NCBI GenBank assembly: GCA_022828595.1
Contig: JAKGHH010000003.1
Location: 15,562,934-15,626,933 of the forward strand
Length of the DNA stretch: 64,000 bases
Direction of reading: 5' to 3'
From: Nelumbo lutea
Taxonomy: Eukaryota > Streptophyta > Magnoliopsida > Proteales > Nelumbonaceae
Shown here: positions 35,893-48,854 of the stretch, in pieces
Numbering within the stretch: the first letter of the stretch is position 1
Layout: every line of letters starts with the position of its first letter
Notes under the pieces: model-generated
The model's database searches: none
What the model saw: only the letters and a program-made list of their open reading frames with translations
What the model was told of the DNA's origin: nothing
Translations under genes and position numbers: made by a program

Positions 35893-36298
35893 GAGGGTGT
35901 TTGGTTCTGTTTATGTTTATGGGTGGTTGTTTGTTTGTACTTTTTTACTTTAAATGCTTATTTATATTATTTAACTTTAAACATTTTCTGTTTTTGTTGT
36001 TTGGTTGGGATTCATTTTAAATATTTTTTATTCTCCACCTCAGATTAATACCCATTAAAGTGTGACACATCAACATTTAGTTTCAAGAAACGCTGGGGCA
36101 TTGGGGGAAACAAGAATTTGACGTTTCCCCAAATGTCCCATGCACAAAAATCAAACCGTTTTAGTTTTTTACCATTTATTTGATAAACGATGAAACCAAA
36201 CAGTTGATTCATTTTGCTTCATATGCAATAAATGCTAATGCCTATGTGGCGTTGATGTGGCGGCATTTTTTCAATAAAGGCCAATAAATCCAAACACA
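35893..36298. mobile_element. Possible TIR element (GGGTGTTTGG ends)
   Basis: It starts AGGGTGTTTGGTTCTG and ends near AAATCCAAACAC. Internal phrases (GTTTCCCC both ways near 36105-36130) are inverted. No target duplication was seen. Confidence 0.35.
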
Positions 36299-36299
36299 T

Positions 36300-37250
36300 A
36301 TTTTATATTCATGAAACAAATTTCTGCTTGAAAGAACCTGCCATGTGTTCAAAAACACCCCACTCAAGTCTATACCAATACCATGATGAGCTATAAATGC
36401 CACAACAAGACATCGTGATGGTGCACCTCATGTATTTGCAATATTGATGTAACAGGTAAGGGTGTAACATCTATAGCATAAGGTGCATTTCATAGTACCA
36501 CTACAGAAAAACATGTTACTGTACCATACAACTGTTAATGATTAATAATGATGAAGGTAGTATTTTTTTTAAATGCATTATTAGTGCATTTTCTGAATTT
36601 GGATTAGCTGAAGGCTTTAAATGTTCAGTCGGCTGTGAAACCAATGATGAGCTTCTACATCAGTAAAATATTTATGGGCCCAATGGAAAAAGATGCGGGC
36701 CTTATGTATTTCAAATCTGACATGAAACAACCCGTTGAACAGCTAAAACATTCAGCTAAACTTTGTTTGCATTTTTTATGCTGGAAAGGATATGATACTC
36801 CAGAAGTTTGACCAATCAAAACATCCCATGAATTTTGATGAATGCCAATTGATAGTTTATATTTCCATGGTACCGGTTGATTTCATATCAGACTCCCATT
36901 ATTAAAGGAGTTCAGATCTGCTCCACAAAGCCTGCCTCACACCATTCTCACAGTGCATCTTAGTCATGCATTGGGAACATCTTCCCATAAATGATAACAT
37001 CATGTGTGCAAAAGATGATATCAACACACTGCTTCGATGGACTGTGAGATTGATGCAAAGCGTGCTCTATGAGGAGCAAATCCAATCTCTTTTTAAGGGT
37101 GATGGGGGAAGAAAATCCAGTCTTGGAGAAGTTAAAAAAATAAAAAAGACTTGCCCTAGCATTCCCTAGTAGAGAGGACATGATCTAAGATCAGTTCCAA
37201 AGATGCAAAGCTTCCCAATGTAAACAAAAAATTAGTTAAAAGTGAAATTA
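36300..37250. other. Intergenic repeat-like DNA
   Basis: It contains relatives of the repeats at 28198-28485 (36781-36835) and 28620-28690 (36915-36985). No gene. Confidence 0.45.
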
Positions 37251-37251
37251 A

Positions 37252-37324
37252 TGATGCTGCCCAGGATTGAACTGGAGACCTTTAATGTGTAAGACTAACG
37301 TGATAACCACTACACCACGGTATC
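37252..37324 (-). tRNA. tRNA-Val-like gene (anticodon TAC), possibly a pseudogene
   Basis: On the minus strand 73 nt fold as a tRNA. The D arm comes from GTGGTGTAGTGGTTATCACG (A-box-like). The anticodon arm TTAGT-CTTACAC-ATTAA puts TAC at the anticodon. The T arm has the loop TTCAATC closed by TCCAG/CTGGG (a B-box with one change). Length and arm spacing are exact. The acceptor stem (GATACCG with CAGCATC) has only five of seven pairs, and the anticodon stem has a G-T pair. It may therefore be decayed or a SINE head. The body resembles plant tRNA-Val. Confidence 0.55.
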
Positions 37325-37329
37325 ACATG

Positions 37330-40300
37330 CGACAGTAGGGGAGTATCGGTTAATATTCTCAGCTCTCAAGATATCATTAAGTCCAGGGTCCACAAAAAAT
37401 GACGAAAATTATATTAAATGCATCCCAAAGAGCCAATCCTTCTATCCATTCAACCATATACTGTTGCAGTATTGGAAGGGCTTTCTTGAAGAAGGATTTT
37501 AGTTCGCCACAAAAGGATTTTCCTTAGTTTACCAAAAATAAAAAATTAAAAAAGCGCCTGGATAGCTCTAACTGGTTTACAACTAGGAAAGAGAATTATG
37601 GCTTTATAGCCAGCTGAGTTGGTAAAAGGATCCAAAGCTTATGCACCTTCTTGGAGGTAGATGAGTTGTAGTATGATAGCTTCCATGCTTTGCAGCTGGA
37701 CAGTATTTAATTTGCACCTGGACGTTCAAAACTGTACTACTAATGGTAGTGACCATTTAGGCGAAGCAAAGGACTCCTTTGCCATGAAGCTGAGGGGTAC
37801 TAAGCTGATATTTGCCACCTGGAAAAGATGGGGTTTTGCTAAAGCAAAGTGTTCCCATTTTTGGCTGGCTACACTGCATGCATCTAAATTGTTTGTTAGT
37901 GGAATCTAAAACTTGTCTTGCATTTTTCTTTCAAAAATTCAAATCATACTGCATTTTGATGTGAAGTATTTGTTTGATAGGTATATGTGTACTCAATTTT
38001 TTCTCTTTTCTTTGTTCATTTTACTCAAACTGTTTAATGGCTCCAAATAAAAAGGTCGATGATATTGAACCATTATCTGTGAAACTTTAAAATATTAATG
38101 ATTTTTATTAACTGTTTTTAGAATACTGTACTTTTGGTACTAATGGAAACATATTGCCTGCAATGCACATGCAAATTTTACAAGTGGAAGCCAAACAAAT
38201 GAGAATAGGAAATATGTCATAAATTTTGAAGAGTGTGAAACTTTTGTTTGATTAAGATACCCAAATTTTTGAATTTGGGTGTGCTTTAATTATAAGGATA
38301 AAAATGTAATTTGAATAACCAATTTTTTCCTTATTCAAAGTCCTCTCATTAAGTCATATACTTAAGATATTAACTCCCATCAACATTCATAGAATCTTGT
38401 TCTTGACTAGAATGCCCGTGCAAAATATAAATTCAACTATTACATTTATTCACATTGATCAAGTCCCTCTCATTAACTTTATGGTATTAACTCTCATTCT
38501 TTCATTGAATCCTATATTAATTAACTATGTTAAAGAAAATTTAAGTATGATAAGGAATAAATGTTTTTATTAATGAGAAATAAAAGACAAATTTAAAACC
38601 AACACAAAATGCAGTCATTTTCCCGTTTTGGTGGCAAGTCAACAATTCAACCTCTTGAGTCAAATGTATAAATCCTTGATGTCATAATTAAATAATAATT
38701 AAAAAATAAAAAACATATAAAAGTATAAAAAATATTTAAAAAATTGTAAAAAACATTTGGGCACATCTCTAATATTGTATATTCATCATATTAAACTAAA
38801 ATAAGTGTGACAAGTAAGAATAACTTTTATATACATAAAAATATAAAAAAATTGTAGAAAATTTTAAAAGCATATTATTTTCTATCATCATCATCATCAT
38901 AAAAAATTGCCACTATCAAAAATTTCCGCATACAAAATATGTACACACTTAATAGTTTATCTAAATGGTCAAATTAATGTTTCTCATACACATGCAGTTT
39001 TCAAATTAAAATGACACTTATATATGATGTGCCAGCATATATTTCTGATAAATTTTTATTAATAACCAAAAATGCAATGGCAACACAACACGAATATTCC
39101 AACCCCCCACCCCACCCCACCCCACCCCACGTGTGTGTAGGGAGATAGGGGTTAATTGCTATTCCTTAGTAGAGGAACCAAATTTTAAGGAAAAGGTTTT
39201 TATATTTATTCAAAAACAAGGAAAAAGAAAGCATTTCTATAAAATAGAAGGAATACTAAAAGCAAGTACATATAAGATCCTTTTATTGAGTTGCAGTTTA
39301 GTATTAGAAATTTGCAGACATATAGAAATTAGTTATTCAAATTATAGGATTTATATGAATAAGATTAGTCTGCGCTCTAACATGGACACAATAAATTAGC
39401 TTCTTTGTTGGACGCCATGGATCTCTACACATATAAAGCTAGTGGACTGACAAGATAATTTACACATCTAAAAGCTGGAATGCTCAGCGTAATTCAGATA
39501 CCAAAAGTGGAGTTATACAAAGCTTTTGAGCTCATAAGATCTGGAAACTTTGAGCTGTTAGGATAGATAGCTACCAGATCACTACTCATAAATCATGATA
39601 GGGCACTTTTGAATACAAAGTTGTAGCCCTACGGACAAAGGCAAGATGGTAATAAAAAGCTATAATTAAAGTGCATGGATAGTTTAATAGAGGTGCCAAT
39701 AGATTGCATTTTAGGGTTTCGTACATATCGGCCAATACCCAACCTGGCCATATTTTATTATTTTTAACAAGAACCTGGACATATTGTATTGAGATATATA
39801 ACCCAAATCATGAAATGGGATTAAACAACTCAAAGCAAACTAAACCACCTTGCAGAAAAAAAAAAAAGCAAACTAAACCACCAATATATTAAACCCAATA
39901 TAAATCTTATGACTTTGATTTTATGATAATTACAGTTAACTTGAGTAATATTAGGTACAAAGACAACAGAATTGTTTTCAACAAAGATATAATACTTAAA
40001 AAATGAAGGCAAACCTAATTAATCACCAAAAATATAAACCTAATTTGTTATTTATGAATTTAAATTTGTTACATCTAATAATCAAAGTGATAGCTTCTTT
40101 TTATTTTTCAAAGTTGATGTTAACATAAAACAGAATTATAGTTTGATTTATATTAGGTAAAAATTAGAAATCAAAGCTTTCAATAAAGGGTGTTCAAGCT
40201 CCATTAATTAGTCTGAAAGAAAATCTTCATTTACCAACTTAATAATTAAAAACTTAGCCTTTTTTTCCTTGATCAGCAAGACAGCATTTTACCAAAAAAA

Positions 40301-41950
40301 AAGTGTATATGTAGACATTCTCTAACTAGAAATAAGTAAATAAAAGCACCAGAAACATTATAGTTATGGCATTTAAAATCTGGACCCACTATTCGGAAAA
40401 AAGCCAACTCACCCACTGAAATCCACCAAATCCTAACCATCTTCAAATTTATTTCAAACATCTTATTTTTGTGAAACAAAGGGAAAATCTAGACCATATG
40501 GGGAAAAACTAAAGGGGGAATGATGGGATTCTGTAACACTATTATGCCTATATATAATAGCAAGGTTCTTTAATATGGGGTGCACATGCTTATTGATTTC
40601 TATTGACCAGTTGATGGACCCAAGCTAAAGGATCTCCCTACTGAAAAATTTAGCAGAACTAGTTGGACCTAATCATCTAGTGGGTGTTTGTAAATGTTTA
40701 GGTTATTGTTTTTGAAAACAAAAACAACTGCCATATCAGCAAAATCATATTGCTTTTGATGATGTGGAAGTTGTATAAATTAACAAATAAAGCACTATTA
40801 CACCCTAATTAATGGCCATCATGTCTCCAATTCCTTGGGTTGGCACCTATATGTTTCTCGACCGTTTTGTCCAAACAACCTAATTGCATAGACGGTCAAG
40901 ATCATCCATGGGATCTTATGAGTTGGGCCTTTCTGTTCAAAAGCTTACACCTAGAACCGCCCATAGCCATGTGGAGCAAATTATTCAAAGCATTACAATA
41001 TTGTGTCAATCTGTAAAACTGAAACTAAACAAAAGAAAAGAACAATAACAACTTGATAAAAAGTTATTAGATATTTTACTCACCCGTCCAAATTATATAT
41101 ATGATTATGCCTAGCTATAGACACAACTCACATTCTAATACCCTCCAAAAAAAAGCAGTATCTAATCCTCTAGGTGCACTATGTTTATAATGATACTAAT
41201 GCAACAGTTATAACAAGAGTGAGTTTGCTTGTAAAAGCAATCCAGATAGCTTAACACTATAAATAAAATCATGTATGTTCATCTTCAGAGAATGTAATAT
41301 ATTATATTCTCTGTAAAGAGGTACAGACTTGTAGTCCCTACAAGCTCATCAGAGTACAGGTATGTTGCAGAAAAACGCCCCCTTTGGAGACTACATATAC
41401 TATTAAGGAAGGCTCAAAAGTTAGCATCCTTCCTCTTAAATGGACACATATATAAGAGAAGAAATAAAATATAAAATTGATATGATAGTTATAGAACTGT
41501 CAAAGAAGATGTGTATAAGCATATTTTATGTGTAGTATCCCGTCCAAGAGGAAGAATGCTCCTGATTGGTCAGATGGAGGACCATGTGGAGGGTCAAGAA
41601 CAGCCACAACCGATCAAGTGTGCCATCAATCACCGTGTATAAAAAGGGAGGAATGATCCTCTTGTTAGTCAGTGACATTGTACATTGGTTTAGACAATAA
41701 CTAGCAACTGGGGCTCACCATCCTGAGCAACACCTGAAACTGATAAGATGTGGTTCCCACCATCTTATAGTAAATAGACGGACCCACTACGACTCTGGTA
41801 GTACCTAAACCACAGCCACAGTAACGTGAGATGCATGGAAGAGATATAGCTAGAGAATCAAATAGGAAAGCAGTACTTGTATAATACAGTGCAATATAGT
41901 ACTTTGCATCTTTCACCCTCTATCTAAATTTCCCAGGTTCAGTGTTTCAC
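37330..41950. other. Intergenic, no gene recognised
   Basis: Long AT-rich stretch. It includes the right half of a family D MITE (about 38955-39095), a (CCCCA)n tract and many short uninformative open frames. Confidence 0.5.
39103..39130. repeat. (CCCCA)n tract, G-quadruplex-prone on the minus strand
   Basis: Five or more CCCCA units in a row. The minus strand is TGGGG-repeated, which can form a quadruplex. Confidence 0.8.
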
Positions 41951-41972
41951 CCACCCACACAAAAGCACGCAG

Positions 41973-41975
<3 letters not shown>

Positions 41976-42009
<34 letters not shown>
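41976..42009. repeat. (GA)n microsatellite
   Basis: About 17 AG units, roughly 450 bp downstream of the TCP coding end. Confidence 0.9.
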
Positions 42010-42014
<5 letters not shown>

Positions 42015-42459
42015 AACTTCTCTTATGTAATGTGCAGGCTAGTTAAACTCGTGAAATAAACCCTAAAGCAAGTAAGAATAAGCCTGAAGCATTGCATGCA
42101 TGTTGAATCATCGAAAGCTTACATTTAATTTGCAATTGCAAGAGTCGTAGAGTGACCTTAATGAAATATAATAAACAATAAATAGTGATAAGAAATTAAT
42201 GCTGAATAACACCGCAATAGACCCTTAGAAAGAAAACAGCAGCCAATATCCCATTGTTAAATTCTGTCTTCCAATACCCTAGAATAAGCTAGCTAGCTAG
42301 AATCCTTACCAGTTACTACTCAAAAACACACACAACTAGAAGAAATAGAAAGGGGGATAGTGAATTCAAATTTCGAGCAATCAAACGGCACGTGTGTTGC
42401 AAGTGCATATTATATATTTAAAAAGAAAAAAAAAATCAAGCCATACATGTGTAAATGAT

Positions 42460-43629
42460 CTAGGAATGGTGACCAGGCGTGTCATGTCGTTCACTCCCCC
42501 CGTGATGCTGTTGGGACCCACTCGCCTGAGATTCAGAAGCGCCGGTGCCCGGCAACGGCCGATAAGCATTGAGGGCGGCAAGCATGCCCAAGTGTCCCTC
42601 GGATGAGCCACCGCTACCACCGATGCCCGAAGGAGATAACTGTTGGCTTGGCAAGAGAGCCATTGGGGTAGGGAAATTCATGAAATGTAGCCCACTGGAC
42701 ATGGACCCTCTATACATAGTAGTATTACTAACCGAAGGGAATGTCCATATGGGATCACCACTCATCACTTGGTTGTTAGGGTTAGTAACCATCCAAAAAT
42801 TCGCCGGAATCTGACCATGGCTGGCCGGAATTGGGCCTGCGCTTGATTGCAACAGGTAGTTTCCCATTTGATGTTGTTGAGACGAAGGATCCTGCTCTGG
42901 TCGACGCTTTCTCCCGCCAATACTAGTATCAGTATCTGACATGTCTAGGCATGGGTCACGCAGCTCCTGCTTAGCTTGTATCATGGGGTTTACATTGTTG
43001 GTGTGAAAATTTAGCAGTGTAGAGGTGGAGGAGGTGGAGGAGGAGTTATCCGATGACAACCCAACGCCTGGGAATAGAATTCGACGTTGTTGAGACTCGT
43101 CCATGATGTTGCGTTCCCATTCGCTTCTCATCCTCAATTGTGGCGTTGTCGCGAAGCTTGGATTGAAGTACGTGGTCCTCAGCTGAGACGGGGCCGACAT
43201 ACTGGACCCCGAGCTACGGAGTGAAATGTTGAGGGACGTGAAATTGGCAGGAATTGTGCCCGTACCCGTGGCGGCAATCACCGCCGGCTCCGCCTGCTGT
43301 AGCAACCACTCGATAGTTTCGCCGTCGGACTTGTGGCCCAGTTCTCTGGTGAGCTGGAACACCCTAGCCGCACATGTAGCAGGCATACGGATGCGTCGTC
43401 CCCTTCCATCAACCTTGGTGTGTCGATCTTTGGTCGAAGTCCTCTTTGGAGGGGGTTTCTTCGCTGCTGGGTCGACCGTTTGTAGACTGGAATTGGATCG
43501 GATCATGCTTGTCTCAGCGGATATAGCTAGAGATGGGTAGCCTGAGCTTGAACAGATATCCTCGTCCTCCTTCTTCTCTAGTAATTGCAGTGGAAAGTTC
43601 GGCCTACGGATCTCATTTTCTCCTTCCAT
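42460..43629 (-). CDS. TCP15: Class I TCP transcription factor, TCP14/TCP15-type, 389 aa
   Basis: A single uninterrupted exon. The TCP domain spans about residues 63-117. Its basic part is [20 protein letters not shown], with the shorter class I loop, then [19 protein letters not shown]86 (P-A-T-C-A-A-R) is the cysteine linked to redox control in class I TCPs. The start M-E-G-E-N-E with R-P-N-F-P-L-Q-L-L, the block after the domain ([13 protein letters not shown]), I-P-A-N-F-W-M-V and S-S-G-L-H-F-M-N-F match Arabidopsis TCP15 best and TCP14 next. These are nuclear regulators of cell proliferation, gibberellin and cytokinin responses. The frame is open 32 codons further upstream, but no ATG lies there. 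ATG 43629 gives the family N-terminus. Which of TCP14 or TCP15 it represents is uncertain. Confidence 0.93.
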   Translation of the reverse strand: MEGENEIRRPNFPLQLLEKKEDEDICSSSGYPSLAISAETSMIRSNSSLQTVDPAAKKPPPKRTSTKDRHTKVDGRGRRIRMPATCAARVFQLTRELGHKSDGETIEWLLQQAEPAVIAATGTGTIPANFTSLNISLRSSGSSMSAPSQLRTTYFNPSFATTPQLRMRSEWERNIMDESQQRRILFPGVGLSSDNSSSTSSTSTLLNFHTNNVNPMIQAKQELRDPCLDMSDTDTSIGGRKRRPEQDPSSQQHQMGNYLLQSSAGPIPASHGQIPANFWMVTNPNNQVMSGDPIWTFPSVSNTTMYRGSMSSGLHFMNFPTPMALLPSQQLSPSGIGGSGGSSEGHLGMLAALNAYRPLPGTGASESQASGSQQHHGGSERHDTPGHHS

Positions 43630-44216
43630 TTGATCGATTACATACAGATGAACTACTCCTGCTAATAATAATAACAAGAAGAGGAAGAAGGAGAAGAAGA
43701 ATACATACAATGAATTAATAATCACCTGTGATTCTGTGACCTGTAGAAGGGATGACTCCTACTTAATTTAATCTCTTCTGGTTGTGGGTCTCTCTTACTC
43801 TCTCTCTCCCTCATCAACATCAAGTCAGCACTCAGCAGTGAGATGGGATTAGAGTAGTCGCTCTACCGTTAGCCTGCAACAGCTTTCATATTCGTTTGAG
43901 AGCTCGGTTGGGTCTCCCTCTAGACTCTAGAAGATAAGGGAGGAGGGCAAGCTTTAAGCAACAAATACAATGAGTGGGAATTATATGGTGGGCTTGAAAA
44001 GCAATGTTTTCTGAAAAAAAAAATGCTTTACTATAAGCTTTATTTTCCCCCTTTAAATTTTCATTTTTTTTTCGTAATTTTCAGTTTACACAATAAATTT
44101 TTTTCTCTCCCCTTTCTAAATCTTGCTTCCTTTTATTGTGGCTGGACAGGTCCTTGGTTCAGACTCCACGTGCGGTGCTCTTTATCATTCAATCCATAAA
44201 GACAGTGGTGGCCGAG

Positions 44217-44225
44217 GTGGGACCC
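44217..44225. promoter_or_regulatory. Class I TCP-type binding site, distal of pair
   Basis: GTGGGACCC matches the class I TCP consensus GTGGGNCCC, 588 bp upstream of the TCP start codon. A second site follows 55 bp away. Function is inferred. Confidence 0.45.
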
Positions 44226-44271
44226 GATCCCAAGTCAAAAAAACGAGAGATTAGAAAGAAAAGATAATCAA

Positions 44272-44280
44272 GTGGGTCCC
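44272..44280. promoter_or_regulatory. Class I TCP-type binding site, second of pair
   Basis: GTGGGTCCC, a perfect match to GTGGGNCCC, in the same orientation as the site at 44217. Confidence 0.45.
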
Positions 44281-44289
44281 ATATCATTC

Positions 44290-47200
44290 AAGTAATCATT
44301 GCCTTTTGCCTTTGGCCTTTGCCTTTGTTCTTAACCATGGTTGAGATTAATAAACCACCCCCTTACACCCGTTAGGGTTCAGGGTTTTTAACTTTTTGGT
44401 CTCTCCTCCTTGGACTTGGAGTTGGAGAGATGCCCTCTTAGTCTCAGTCCTCCATTTAGATTATTATTCTTACTTCATATTTTTTCTTCTTTCTCTCCCA
44501 TTCTTATTTTTCCCTTTTTCCCTTTTCCCTGAATAGGTTGTAAATTTAACAGAAAGAGCTGCACTTGTTCATTGTGCAGCAAACTACTTTTCACTGGAGA
44601 GTCTGGAGTTAGATATATGGTGTAATTAGTTAACAAAAACTTAATTAAGCTCTTCTTCGATATGAACATAACAGTACTCTAGAGACGGAGGGGAGATGAG
44701 GGCCCATTTCACATGATTATTATTTATTTATTTATTTATTTATTTTGCAATTAAGTTCATGCTACGGAATTAACTTGATCACATGATGCTCAGTCATATA
44801 ACTCGTGGTGGATCGCCATCAACCTGTACTTCTCACCTCTGACAATAGAGTAATTGTCCAAACCTGTCGCATTTACGCGAAGGTATCTTTCTATCTTCTC
44901 TCTCTCCTTTTGGCCTTGGCAGATATGGATGGAAACTTAGAATCAAACAGCAGATTGATATATAATCTCATCAAGGCATCAGCATTAGCACCGTCCAAAT
45001 GAGCCAACGACATAATCACATTCAGTTATAGATCTAATAGAGAAGTAAGAATAGTTGTGCATGAGAATGAGAACAAGGTGCAGGCCTATTAGGTGAAGGG
45101 AGCACCCACATATTTTCAGCTTAGATGCCTTTTTTATTGAGGGATAGAGGCAGATACATACCACATTTGTGTCTCTATAAACTCTAGGCAACATTACAAC
45201 GTCATTGCATGGTACTACCGACGAAGCTGTTGCCCTCGGTGCGCTGTCCCACACCCATGACATTGAGAACCACCTATCAGAATTAAGGGACCCATGGTTT
45301 AGCCCAGTGCTGCTAATAGTGAAACCACGGCCTTTGCCGCCTTTTCCGGTGACTAAGATGGCTTACCATACACAAACACACTACATATATGCATATATAT
45401 ATATATATATATATATGCATACTTTTCTGCCCAATTCCAAATCAATTTTTGCTTGGATGCTGCTTCGAATTGGGCCTCAAAACCCTACCTCTTAAACGGT
45501 TGATTAAGCTGGTCTATTCTCGACAGAAGATTACAAACTTAACAACCATTTACCTAATCTAATCTGTCGAAATTAGCTAAAAGGGTGCAATGGTAATTGT
45601 ACTTCTTTCTATTCTAGGAAACAAATAGTCCAAGTGACAAAGACATGTACAAAGTAATGTTGTTAATCACAAAGTTAAAACCAGGGAGAATTCTATTTAC
45701 AATTTTATCTCTAAAGAAGGGAGTGTGGTATGTGGGTGTCATAGGGAACATGGATAGAGAGAGGAGAGAGAGGAGAGAGATGGGGATGGGGCCAGTAGAG
45801 GGTTGAAAAGAAGTTTAGGCGAGAGTTCTCATCAAAGGAGTCTTTCCTTGACAAAACAAAAGGAGGAGGATAATACAAGGAGACTCTCCTCATGAGGAAC
45901 CCTACAAACATTCAATTAAATATATTTGTTCTGGCGTAGGCTTAATGCGATGTTTATTTAGATGCAGTAAAAATAATAAATAATAAAAAAGTACACGTGC
46001 GGAAAACGGAAACCCTTTCACCATTCCAAAACAGCCGTCTGATCTTAGTTCGAACTTTTATGCTGCCAGAATATGATGAAGGGATTAAGTAAAAGCTCTC
46101 ACATTCCCATCATCTGATTCTCATAGTAGCCTAGTTGTTGACCTATAGCCTACAACCCTAGCAGATCTAGTAGGTGGGACTCATTACTTAGGGATTCTCC
46201 TTCCCTTCATGCCCGACACGTGTATGGCTACTCTCCGTCATACGGAAATTCCCTACCGTAGGGAAATCAACAAAGTAAAAAATAAGAAAGAGTAATAACA
46301 GGGTTGATTCCTCAAGGACGATTGTACCCTTAATGATTCAGTACTAATCACCATATCCAAGGAAAGGGATAAGGACAGTTTCGGCATTGAATGAGGTAAA
46401 GTAACTTTTAGTAGGTAGGGACTGAGAAGGGAGAGCCGAGCCGGAGTCGAAGTAGGAGCCGTTCCGAGACAAAAGCGGGGGGGGGGGAGGGGGCTTGGGC
46501 TCCATTTATTCGGGGACAGAGAAGCAGTTAGGGGAGGGACCCACGGTCCAGCTCGCTAAAGGAATGTCCTTCTCGAGTCCCCTCTGGCGAGGATGGTGGG
46601 TGGGCTGACAACGCCACGTCGACTCGACAGTTGGAATCTTCTTGCCTGGGGGAACAACCAACCAATTCACACTCTTTAGGGCTTGCGTCATCTAGACTCT
46701 CCTCTTAGACTCTACCGCTTAGGGCTGACGTCACACGACTTTAAAACTGGCAGTTGGGTCACATCACTCCCCGACTTTGCCTGCCGCTATTCCGGACTCA
46801 TATAAGCTGGCGGCCAGTCCCTCCTGCTATCTACTAACTTTTTTTTTTCTTGTTTTAATCTTTTTTCTCCACATAATTCTATCCATTTCAATTAGTGGGT
46901 CGTCTCTGCTCTTGCCCCTCTATTTTTCCATAATTACCAAGCCTACCCAAAGCTTATCTTTAGTTAATCTAGATGCCAAAGATGAAAAGAACGGATTAAT
47001 ACGGACTACGGAGTTGGGAGAGTCAAGCGTGGGGCCACTGCAGAAATTATTAAGACTTGTTTTTCTTTGAAAAAATTTTATTATTATCTAGATTTAGCAA
47101 TTATTTGATAGGAATTGGGTACCACAAATTTCAATAGGAGTCAACATCATGGACATGGACAATTGTAATGGCTCTTTAGTTCTTGATGGGATATTATTAT

Positions 47201-48240
47201 AATAATAATAACAATAAAATGTGGAAAAAATCACTGATACTTGAGGCAGTGGTCCCTCTGAGCAGTAAGCACTGCTATATTTCAAGTAGTAGACACAATT
47301 GACTGTCCATTTGATCAAAAGACTTTATGAGAAGTCCACAGTGTAGTCGACAGCCAGTTCACCATTATTACTGCTAGTAGTATTCAAGTTGTATGTATTT
47401 TTTTCTAATAACTTTTTCAGAGGCCAAACATTTAAAAGAAAGAGAGCAAAAACAAGAAGGAACACAAATATCTCGGCCAAATCTTGTTGAATGATTAAAA
47501 TTTCTGAGTTTAGAAAGAAATTTAATGAGAAGGGTTGTATTTCTTTATATGCGAAGAACAATTTTGGGTTTTTTTTTTCTTTGTAGGAGAATGTTTTATA
47601 AACACTGTATTTTTGGCAGGCAGACATGAAGTGAGTTGTTACTAAGAAAACTGGAGTTGATACGTGTGTCTGTGTGTGTTAACATAACAGAGAAATTGGT
47701 TTATCGAAGGGAGAATTCAAGCAATTTTCTATCCAAAATTTTGCGTGAGCTTCATATTCTGTTTTGTGCTCTGAACACACAAGAAACGATTCTGGACAAA
47801 TTAAAACTCCAAAAGGGTGCCCATGGTTCTCTGCTTCAGAAAGCTCTGAAGTGTACAATCACATGTGACGTTTCCTGTGTCGATTCCCAGATTCCTCTGA
47901 TTTCTTCAAAAATTTTAAGTCACTAGATTAATATACGATTCTATCTTGTTTCTTTGACATAGTCGAGGAATAACGATAGTAGTAAGAAATTCCCTCTTGA
48001 TGATGTAGTTTTGTCATGAATTACGCTATCCACTCCGTAGTTATCAGAACTGGATGACTGAACATCACATGGGGAATAGCTCCGGGCCGGGTTAGTTGGG
48101 TCTTGGCAAGTCAACCTGCGCTAATGTCATGACTGTCATATTAGTATATATTAAATAAGCTTTTGAAGACAGAACATACACTGTTCTAAGTTCTAACACT
48201 ATTTAAACCTTGTACCATGACGCTTTAAATTGAACAGGCT
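44290..48240. other. Intergenic, no gene recognised
   Basis: It includes an (AT)n tract at 45395-45417 and a GC-richer block (46130-46800). That block has a palindromic CCCTACCGTAGGG (46249-46261) and a G-run. Short open frames at 44985-45263 and 45205-45495 overlap on opposite strands and match nothing I recognise. Confidence 0.45.
46477..46494. repeat. Poly-G tract
   Basis: Eleven G in a row, then A, then five more G. Prone to quadruplex formation and to sequencing or assembly length error. Confidence 0.8.
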
Positions 48241-48247
48241 GAAATAA

Positions 48248-48380
48248 ACATACTATAGCTCTTATTCTTATGGATCCAATGCGTCTACTTTTGGAATCTA
48301 TCTGTAAGGTTTTAAGGATACTAAAGTGTCAACTCATTAGAAGGCAATGCTATCCAAGAAAACATACTATAGCTCTTATT
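48248..48380. repeat. Short direct repeat, 113 bp apart
   Basis: AACATACTATAGCTCTTATT occurs exactly at 48248-48267 and 48361-48380. The intervening DNA is unique. Confidence 0.75.
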
Positions 48381-48620
48381 GCTAACCAAGTGACCAAATT
48401 CTTACAAGTTACAATCAAGGTTAAAAATATCGATGCACATAAATCCAAAAACAAAATGACTATAAAAATTGAGTATCATATGTATCAATTGCTATATACT
48501 CTTTTTTTTTTTTTTTAATTTGATCCTTGAAAACTAGTTTGTTATTATCTCCTAACTCTGAATATTTTTTACATCAGTGACATTCGAAATCAATATGATA
48601 TGTCTCATATCAGGTGTATC

Positions 48621-48854
48621 CAATGTTTTAACTCGCCATTGCCCCAGTCAGTGGAACCGTTCGAACTGTCACCCACTCAGCTAGGATTTCAAGTATAGTT
48701 TAGTCAAAACCTGTCATACAGTCAAAAACCATTAAGTTGGTCAATATATGTTGATGTGGCACAATCTAAACTGTTCAATCCAGCCAGTCAAACCGGTGAC
48801 CCATGACCCAGAGGCAAAAATGGTTTGATCTCTGGGTCAGTTTTGAAAACATTA
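48621..48854. mobile_element. MITE family B (hAT-like), copy 4
   Basis: It begins CAATGTTTTAACTCG and ends CAGTTTTGAAAACATTA. The 8-bp duplication is GGTGTATC (48613-48620) versus GCTGTATC (48855-48862). The interior has CCAGTCA and GTCAAACCGGTGACCCATGA motifs. No gene. Confidence 0.7.

Noticed and set aside
43630..43725. N-terminal 32-codon extension of the TCP frame, very hydrophobic
   Set aside because: It has no ATG, is encoded by a GA/CT-rich 5' UTR tract, and the family N-terminus begins at the ATG at 43629.
45205..45495. 96-codon frame starting M-H-G-T-T-D-E
   Set aside because: Ends in an AT microsatellite, opposed by an equally open minus frame, and no family recognised.
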